NCBI GenBank assembly: GCA_027451745.1
Contig: DAIDIP010000005.1
Coordinates: forward strand, 1 to 61,504
Source of the DNA: Candidatus Melainabacteria bacterium
Lineage (GTDB): Bacteria > Cyanobacteriota > Vampirovibrionia > Obscuribacterales > Obscuribacteraceae
Length of the DNA stretch: 61,504 nucleotides
Reading direction: 5' to 3'
The position numbers and the translations under genes are program-made. Under the pieces are notes generated by a model. It saw only the letters and a program-made list of their open reading frames with translations, ran no database searches and had not been told where the DNA came from. This document shows, piece by piece, positions 56,101-61,504 of the stretch; positions within the stretch are counted from its first letter, which is position 1, and every line of letters begins with the position of its first letter.

Positions 56101-56211
56101 GTAACCAATACTAATGAATTGACAATTAGCACCATAGATAATAAGGCGCTATATAAATGGCCAACAACCGCACTTTTAAAAGCTTGGACCACACCTTTAG
56201 CACTCAGTTGA
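53137..56211 (+). CDS. purL: phosphoribosylformylglycinamidine synthase, PurL with N-terminal extension, no glutaminase domain
   Basis: The 1,024-residue protein converts FGAR to FGAM with ATP and ammonia from PurQ. Small PurL is about 740 residues; this one has about 230 extra N-terminal residues in the place of the PurS-like domain of large E. coli PurL, then the linker ([21 protein letters not shown], with the conserved His) and two AIRS-like halves: [85 protein letters not shown], and a second half ending [11 protein letters not shown]. It ends without a glutaminase domain; purQ follows as a separate gene. It starts 1 bp after purD. No separate purS is seen. Confidence 0.95.
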   Translation: [1024 protein letters not shown]

Positions 56212-56218
56212 GGAAATT

Positions 56219-56968
56219 ATGCAACCTAAGGCATTAGTATTATTTGGAGATGGAATAAATTGTGAGGATGAAACTATCTTCGCTCTTATAGAAGTTGGTT
56301 TTTCAGCTTCTTTAGTACATGTAACTGATTTATTGAACAATAGTAAATGTCTAGATACCTGTCAATTATTCATTGTTCCAGGCGGATTCTCTTTTGCTGA
56401 TGAAATAAGAAGCGGAAAAGTATTGGCCTTAAAACTCAAAGATAAATTACTTAGTCAACTTACTCAATTTATAGATCAAGGAAAATTTCTTTTCGGTATT
56501 TGCAATGGCTTTCAGGTTCTCACATCTCTTGGACTGCTTCCTGATTTATCATTCGGTCCACATACAACTGCTCTCGCTCGTAATCAAACCGGTAAATTTT
56601 CTAACCATTGGGTAAAAATGCTCGTTAACGAAAATATAAAAAGTCCTTTCCTAAAAGACTTAAAAACCATGACGCTTCCAACACGCCATGGAGAAGGACG
56701 ATTGGTGGTCGCTCCTGAAATTGTCTCTTCTGTTAAGCAATTAGCTTGCTTGCGTTACGAAAATAATTTCAATGGCAGCTTCGATAGTATTGCCGCCCTA
56801 ACAAATAAAAAAGGAAATGTTTTTGGAATCATGCCCCATCCAGAAGCTTTTATTCGTTGGTCACAACATCCTGCTTGGACTAGTTTATATAAAGATGATA
56901 ATGATCTACTAAATAAATCTCCAGACGGCCTCGTTTTTTTTCGCAATGCCTTTAACGCTCTTCAATAG
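56219..56968 (+). CDS. purQ: phosphoribosylformylglycinamidine synthase, glutaminase subunit
   Basis: The 249-residue class I glutaminase supplies ammonia to PurL. The catalytic triad is visible: Cys in FGICNGFQVLTSLGLLP, and His-x-Glu in MPHPEAFIRWSQHP. The oxyanion strand is IVPGGFSFADEIRSGKVLA. A ribosome site GAGGAAATT overlaps the end of purL. The length is close to the usual 220-230 residues. Confidence 0.95.
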   Translation: MQPKALVLFGDGINCEDETIFALIEVGFSASLVHVTDLLNNSKCLDTCQLFIVPGGFSFADEIRSGKVLALKLKDKLLSQLTQFIDQGKFLFGICNGFQVLTSLGLLPDLSFGPHTTALARNQTGKFSNHWVKMLVNENIKSPFLKDLKTMTLPTRHGEGRLVVAPEIVSSVKQLACLRYENNFNGSFDSIAALTNKKGNVFGIMPHPEAFIRWSQHPAWTSLYKDDNDLLNKSPDGLVFFRNAFNALQ

Positions 56969-57021
56969 ATGCTAAATCAAAAATGCTAAAATGTACCCTC
57001 TAATTATGGAAGACAATAAAA

Positions 57022-58593
57022 ATGACAATTGCCCTCGTTAGTGTTTATGACAAAACTGGTTTAATAGACTTTCTCAAGCAAGTTAAAAGTGCTGCTGACT
57101 TACACTTAATTGCTACGACAAGCACAGCTAAATATTTACAAGAAAATGGCTTTGAATGTAGAAAGGTAGAAGATCTAACTGGCTTTCCCGAAATTTTAGG
57201 TGGACGCGTAAAAACTTTGCACCCCAATGTTTTTGCTGGCATTCTTGCCCGCGATATTGCCGAAGATAAAAAATGTTTGGCTGAATTTAAAATTCCAGAA
57301 ATCGACATGGTTATTGTCAATCTCTATCCATTTGAAGACAAGCTCAAAATAAAACTTTCGCAAAAGGAAATGCTTGAGTATATCGATATTGGCGGGGTCA
57401 GCCTATTAAGAGCAGCTGCAAAAAATTTCCCTCGCGTTTCCGTTTTGAGCAAACCCGAACAATACGAAGGGATAGCACAAGCTCTAATTAAAGGCAAAGG
57501 AAAAATTGACGAATCCACTCGACGTAAACTAGCTCGTCAAGCTTTTGAACGCACTGCTGCTTACGACCAAGCAATCTCGTCTTATATTTATGGTCAAAGT
57601 AGTGAAGATGAAAATATTGAAAAACAGCCTCTACCAGTTTCAACAGTAATAAATCTAGCTCAGTATCAAGCTTTACGATACGGTGAAAATCCTCACCAAG
57701 CAGCCATTTGGTACGCCAATGGTTACAATGGCATATTTCCACCCTTTGGACAAATACAAGGCAAGGACTTGTCTTCAAACAATATTATCGACACTTATTG
57801 CTTAGTTAAGATTCTCAGAGAAATTGGTCAGGCTCTAAAAAAACCTGCCGCCTGCATTATTAAACACAACAATCCGTGCGGTGTTGCAGTAGGAAAAAGC
57901 ATAGAAGACGCTTATAACAAAGCTTACAATACTGATCCACTATCAGCCTTTGGTGGGGTATATGGTTTTAATGAAAAAGTAACGGCCAATCTGGCTAAAA
58001 AAATCTGCGAAGGTTTTGTTGAAATTGTTGCTGCTCCAGATTTTGAGCCAGAAGCTATAAGCATCTTTGCTGCTAAGAAAAATATGCGCATTCTTAAACT
58101 AACCGGCTCTTTATTTGATGATCCTACTTATGGATCGTGGAAAGCTCGTGATTTACAAGACTTTGGTTGGATACTGGAAAAAGAAATTGAAACACCAGTA
58201 GAAGTATCCCAATTCCAATCCGCTACTGGTGGCGAATTACCTGCTCAGCATACAGAAGACATTGCCTTTGCTTGGGCGGTTGTAAAACATCTCACTTCCA
58301 ATGCTATTTTTGTAGTAAAGAATGGCGTGTCATTAGGGTTTGGCATAGGTCAAACAAGTCGCATAGCTAGTGTTGACCACGCTTTAAAGCAAGCCGGAGA
58401 AGCGGCACGAGGAGCGGTATTGGCTAGCGATGCTTTTTTCCCAGCTACAGACAATATTGAAAGCGCTGCTAAAGCTGGTATCTCCGTAATTGTTCAACCA
58501 GGCGGTAGTGTAAAAGATAAAGACGTAATTAAAGCCTGCGAAGAAGCTGGAATCAAAATGCTGTTTACTGGGCAACGCTGCTTCAAACACTAA
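57022..58593 (+). CDS. purH: bifunctional AICAR transformylase / IMP cyclohydrolase
   Basis: The 523-residue enzyme does the last two steps to IMP. The cyclohydrolase (MGS-like) domain at residues 1-145 has ALVSVYDKTGLIDFLKQV, ATTSTAKYLQENGF, GGRVKTLHPNVFAGILAR and VNLYPF. The transformylase domain has LRYGENPHQAAIWY, GKDLSSNNIIDTYCLVKI, IIKHNNPCGVAVG and GIGQTSRIASVDHALKQAGEAA, ending FTGQRCFKH. It is in the operon after a 53-bp gap containing no terminator. Confidence 0.98.
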   Translation: MTIALVSVYDKTGLIDFLKQVKSAADLHLIATTSTAKYLQENGFECRKVEDLTGFPEILGGRVKTLHPNVFAGILARDIAEDKKCLAEFKIPEIDMVIVNLYPFEDKLKIKLSQKEMLEYIDIGGVSLLRAAAKNFPRVSVLSKPEQYEGIAQALIKGKGKIDESTRRKLARQAFERTAAYDQAISSYIYGQSSEDENIEKQPLPVSTVINLAQYQALRYGENPHQAAIWYANGYNGIFPPFGQIQGKDLSSNNIIDTYCLVKILREIGQALKKPAACIIKHNNPCGVAVGKSIEDAYNKAYNTDPLSAFGGVYGFNEKVTANLAKKICEGFVEIVAAPDFEPEAISIFAAKKNMRILKLTGSLFDDPTYGSWKARDLQDFGWILEKEIETPVEVSQFQSATGGELPAQHTEDIAFAWAVVKHLTSNAIFVVKNGVSLGFGIGQTSRIASVDHALKQAGEAARGAVLASDAFFPATDNIESAAKAGISVIVQPGGSVKDKDVIKACEEAGIKMLFTGQRCFKH

Positions 58594-58613
58594 TCACAAC
58601 AGAGGATCTAAAT

Positions 58614-59159
58614 ATGTCAAAGCTCAATGGCAATGTTTCAAATAGAAAAAAGCCATCGGTAAGCATAGTAATGGGTAGTCAATCAGACTATGAAATTTTA
58701 CAGCATGCTGAGCAGATAATGGTAGATTTTTCGATCCCTTATGAAATCCAGGTAGTCAGCGCTCATCGCACACCAGATCTAATGTACACATTTGCTCAAG
58801 GGGCTCACGACAAAGGAATCAAAGTAATCATCGCTGGTGCGGGAGGTTCTGCTCATTTACCAGGAATGATCTCCGCGCTCACTACATTACCAGTTTTGGG
58901 CATTCCCGTGGAAAGTAAAGCACTAAAGGGTTTAGACAGTTTACTTTCTATTGTTCAAATGCCCGCCGGCATCCCTACTGCTTCTTTTGCCATAGGTAAA
59001 TCTGGTGCTACTAATGCAGGGCTTTTTGCTGTACAAATTCTTGCTCTAGAAGATGGGTCTTTAGCTAAAAAGCTGACAACATTTCGCTCTCAAAATAACA
59101 AAAAGGCGTTGGCTGGCAATAAAATTGTCCAACAACGCCATAGAGAAAAAAGAAAATGA
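58614..59159 (+). CDS. purE: N5-CAIR mutase (class I PurE)
   Basis: The 181-residue protein has the octamer fold with SIVMGSQSDYEILQHAEQI (ligand loop), YEIQVVSAHRTPDLMYTFA (catalytic His), VIIAGAGGSAHLPGMISALTTLPVLGIPV and VQMPAGIPTASFAIGKSGATNAGLFAVQILAL. With PurK encoded next, it must be the class I mutase that uses N5-CAIR. The last 20 residues are basic and extra. It shares ATGA with purK. Confidence 0.97.
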   Translation: MSKLNGNVSNRKKPSVSIVMGSQSDYEILQHAEQIMVDFSIPYEIQVVSAHRTPDLMYTFAQGAHDKGIKVIIAGAGGSAHLPGMISALTTLPVLGIPVESKALKGLDSLLSIVQMPAGIPTASFAIGKSGATNAGLFAVQILALEDGSLAKKLTTFRSQNNKKALAGNKIVQQRHREKRK

Positions 59160-60367
59160 AAAAAATAGGCATACTTGGGGGCGGACAATTAGGTATGCTT
59201 CTCGCTCAGAGTATCGTTCGGCATGGCGCCGAGGCATTGATATATGATCCAGATCCTCAAGCTCCTGCGTGTCGCTCTGTTAGAACATCGATTAATTCAA
59301 ACTGGCAAGATAAGCATGCTCTATCAGCATTTTTATCCCAATGCGATGCTGCAACCTATGAATTTGAGAACATCCCCCATGAAAGCCTGGCCGAGTTAAA
59401 TCATACCACCCCAATCTACCCTTCGTTGGATGTTCTAAAAATTACTCAGAATCGAGCTAATGAAAAAGCATTTTTGAAAAACAATAGTCTTCCTCATGTC
59501 CCTTATATCGAATCAGAAAATATTTCCCAATTAGAAGAAAAAATCAACTCATTGATTTTTCCCATAATAATCAAAAGCACCACAGGTGGTTATGATGGTA
59601 AATCACAGCTTTTGGTTAAGACTAAAGAAAATTTAATAGAACTTCTTTCACCATCTAAAAGCAAAAAATTACCTTCTTTTCCTATAATTGCTGAACATGC
59701 CATCAACCTATATATGGAAGCAAGCTGTATAACTGCTCTATCAAAGAATGGGGAAAAATCTGTTTTTCCTGTATTCGAAAATGTCCACACTAATCACATT
59801 CTTGATACAACAACAGTTCCTGCCAACATTCCCCCTGAAATTACAGCTGCTATACAAAAATTGGCTTTACAAGCATCAGTTCGCTTAGGTGTTACAGGTA
59901 TTCTCTGCACTGAGTTCTTTATAACCCGCAAGGAAAGCGTTGTTAAATCTGCTCATACAATCGACGAATACAACTTATATATAAATGAATTTGCTCCTCG
60001 TCCTCATAACTCTGGACATGTCACCATCTCTAGTTGTAATTTGAGTCAATTTGACGCTTTGTCCAGAATATTGCTCGATATTCCTATAGGCAATCCTGTG
60101 ATCCATGAGAACAAGTATTTTTGCATGGCTAACTTGCTTGGCGATATTTGGTTAGACCAAAGCACCGAAGTCGGTGCCAACATTAATTTATCTAGTCTCA
60201 ATAGATACAAGGATGAGGCAGTCGAAATAATTTTGTATGGCAAAGAACAAGCGCGTTCTGGAAGAAAGATGGGACATTTAGTAACTTGTGGACCAACTCT
60301 ACAACAAGCAAAGGTCCTTGCTTTGCAAATTAGAGATGCGCTAAACAACAGCTCAGCCTTAAAATAA
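59156..60367 (+). CDS. purK: N5-carboxyaminoimidazole ribonucleotide synthase
   Basis: The 403-residue ATP-grasp enzyme carboxylates AIR with bicarbonate and ATP. It has IGILGGGQLGMLLAQSIVRHGAEALIYDPDPQAPA, DAATYEFENIPHESL, IIIKSTTGGYDGKSQLLV, VTGILCTEFFITR and NEFAPRPHNSGHVTISSCNLSQFDALSRILLDIPIG. The start overlaps the purE stop by 4 bp. It is the last gene of the operon. purM, purN, purB and purA are not in the window. Confidence 0.97.
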   Translation: MKKIGILGGGQLGMLLAQSIVRHGAEALIYDPDPQAPACRSVRTSINSNWQDKHALSAFLSQCDAATYEFENIPHESLAELNHTTPIYPSLDVLKITQNRANEKAFLKNNSLPHVPYIESENISQLEEKINSLIFPIIIKSTTGGYDGKSQLLVKTKENLIELLSPSKSKKLPSFPIIAEHAINLYMEASCITALSKNGEKSVFPVFENVHTNHILDTTTVPANIPPEITAAIQKLALQASVRLGVTGILCTEFFITRKESVVKSAHTIDEYNLYINEFAPRPHNSGHVTISSCNLSQFDALSRILLDIPIGNPVIHENKYFCMANLLGDIWLDQSTEVGANINLSSLNRYKDEAVEIILYGKEQARSGRKMGHLVTCGPTLQQAKVLALQIRDALNNSSALK

Positions 60368-60377
60368 CTGCTGATCT

Positions 60378-60833
60378 TTATAATTTAGGTACTGTCACAG
60401 GACAAATTTTGGTTGTTTTAAGATGTTTTTTGAAGCAATTTTCTGCCTTTTCACCTAATTCATCTGTAAGAATAAAAACAGCCTCTCTCTCATATGCTTC
60501 TCCAGCAGGATTATTCCATGTATCATAAGGAAAATCACCGCTCTTATGAGTACGAAAGGAAATTTCCAGACCATCTTCTTTCCAAACCAATAACAATGGC
60601 ACTGGCTCGCCTTCTTTAAACTTACTTTCTAACATATGCAAGGTTGACTTAGTCATTTTAATAATCATGCTTCCCGGATAAACCTTAACGTCATGATGTT
60701 TAATCATCTCGATCATTTCCGGAGCAAAGCTGTGAACCGCAACCAAAGTGTTGTCGCCCTGCTTGCACCAAGGTAATTTATCTAAATAATTCAAAAATTG
60801 CTCACAACCGACAGGCTCACTTTGATAGTGCAT
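60378..60833 (-). CDS. hypothetical protein (151 aa)
   Basis: The product is a soluble alpha/beta protein without signal peptide. It has LNYLDKLPWCKQGDNTLVAVHSFAPEMIEMIKHH, the hydrophobic strands VPLLLVWKEDGLEISFRTH, an aromatic loop DFPYDTWNNPAGEAYERE, and a helical end with KAENCFKKHLKTTKICP. I recognise no family or catalytic motif. It converges with purK (10 bp between) and is divergent from the FHA gene. Composition and length support a real gene. Confidence 0.55.
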   Translation of the reverse strand: MHYQSEPVGCEQFLNYLDKLPWCKQGDNTLVAVHSFAPEMIEMIKHHDVKVYPGSMIIKMTKSTLHMLESKFKEGEPVPLLLVWKEDGLEISFRTHKSGDFPYDTWNNPAGEAYEREAVFILTDELGEKAENCFKKHLKTTKICPVTVPKL

Positions 60834-61024
60834 ATTAAAGGCGTGCCTCCAGTTTTTTAACCTTAATACTTCTAGATTAGGGCATCTAAATCATTATGCT
60901 AACCGCTATATTCCCTCTAACCACTAACTCTTTCCTTTGCTTGCGTTAAATATATCGATCGCATGGCGTTTATATTATTGTATACGTGGAACATAGGTTC
61001 CAGAACTTGGCATGGACGGAATTT

Positions 61025-61504
61025 ATGGTAACTAAACAAAAGCATTTTTTGGATTCACTTCGTCAAATGGTATCCAAACCAGGAAGTAGTACTTGCCCAA
61101 CTTGTCAGAAAGAATATGAAGACGACATTTGTCCTGACTGTCAGATGACTGGTACCCCCTCCGAACATAATTCAGACCCAAAGACCACTACTGCATATTT
61201 AGTTGATCTTGTCTCTAATCATAAAATTAGGGTTCCCAGCCCTTTATGTAAAGTTGGCAGGGATGAGTCAAACGATATTGTCGTAAGTGGTGATCAATCT
61301 ATTTCTCGTCACCACCTTAGTATTACATATGATGGCAATCAATATCATCTAGAAGATGGCAACAGTCGCCATGGTACTTTTTTAAATGGTACTCAAATAA
61401 AAACTAAAGAAGCAATAAGCGATGGTGACGTCGTAAAAATTGGTGTTTCACTCTTTTGGTTCGTCATTGAAAATAGTATAGGCAAAGGCGATTCAGATAG
61501 CAGC
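61025..61504 (+). CDS. FHA-domain protein with zinc-ribbon N-terminus, 3'-truncated by window edge
   Basis: The frame from ATG 61025 stays open for 160 codons to the window end. The N-terminus has a zinc-ribbon-like pair C24-x2-C27 and C36-x2-C39 (CPTC, CPDC). An FHA domain follows at about 70-150, with the phospho-Thr-binding residues in VGRDESNDIVV (Gly-Arg), SISRHHLSI (Ser and His) and GNSRHGTFLNGTQI (Asn). FHA domains bind phosphothreonine peptides, so this may be a partner of Ser/Thr kinases such as the one at 25809-27464, an inference. GGACGGA upstream is a weak ribosome site. Domains beyond residue 160 are unknown. Confidence 0.85.
   Translation, partial: MVTKQKHFLDSLRQMVSKPGSSTCPTCQKEYEDDICPDCQMTGTPSEHNSDPKTTTAYLVDLVSNHKIRVPSPLCKVGRDESNDIVVSGDQSISRHHLSITYDGNQYHLEDGNSRHGTFLNGTQIKTKEAISDGDVVKIGVSLFWFVIENSIGKGDSDSS

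Overview
The window (about 40% G+C by eye) comes from a double-membraned, non-photosynthetic bacterium. Outer-membrane and lipoprotein functions are present (an OmpH/Skp-like chaperone, a predicted beta-barrel protein, an Lnt-like protein), while SepF directly downstream of YggS is an arrangement known from Firmicutes and Cyanobacteria. With the zinc-ribbon Ser/Thr kinase and the hydrogenase-related complex, this fits a non-photosynthetic Cyanobacteriota lineage (Vampirovibrionia/Melainabacteria, perhaps Obscuribacterales-like). That placement is inference. I saw no rRNA, tRNA or CRISPR array.

Layout. 1-0.9 kb: the 3' end of an IS4-superfamily (IS701-like) transposase, followed by a GC-richer open frame that may be a gene remnant. 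1-6.7 kb: an envelope block (beta-barrel protein, ompH, and a pgk / TPR-metalloprotease / cation-efflux operon on the minus strand). 6.7-13.5 kb: a nucleoside-type ABC importer (ATPase, two permeases, two paralogous BMP-family binding proteins) with a higBA toxin-antitoxin pair inserted between the binding-protein genes. 13.5-20 kb: gap, a NifU-domain protein, DUF192, an Lnt-like protein without the catalytic cysteine, ruvC and groESL. 20-31.9 kb: a GAF-GGDEF diguanylate cyclase, HIT protein, sugar nucleotidyltransferase with a structured leader, MFS exporter, Ser/Thr kinase, accDA, rsmE, yggS and sepF. 32-40 kb: an M23 peptidase coupled to a PC4-like protein, orphan Dam methylase, obgE, a 47-residue basic protein, Nudix hydrolase and pheST. 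40-48.6 kb: a DoxX-like protein and a six-gene hyf-like operon. 49-60.4 kb: purine operon purF-C-D-L-Q-H-E-K. 60.4-61.5 kb: an unknown gene and the start of an FHA protein.

The most interesting system is the hyf-like operon (41.2-48.6 kb). It encodes all the modules of a complex-I/group-4-hydrogenase-type membrane complex, but the large subunit has lost all four Ni-Fe cysteine ligands, and the small subunit is fused to a two-cluster ferredoxin. It should therefore be a proton- or ion-translocating redox complex of the hydrogenase-related (Ehr) kind with an unknown electron partner, not an H2-evolving enzyme. A perfect 14-bp palindrome lies between it and the purine operon.

Most genes sit in tight operons with 1-19 bp overlaps, and several starts are TTG or GTG with good Shine-Dalgarno sequences. 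Regulatory calls (promoters, hairpins, palindromes) are from reading by eye and carry low to moderate confidence, except for four strong hairpin terminators.
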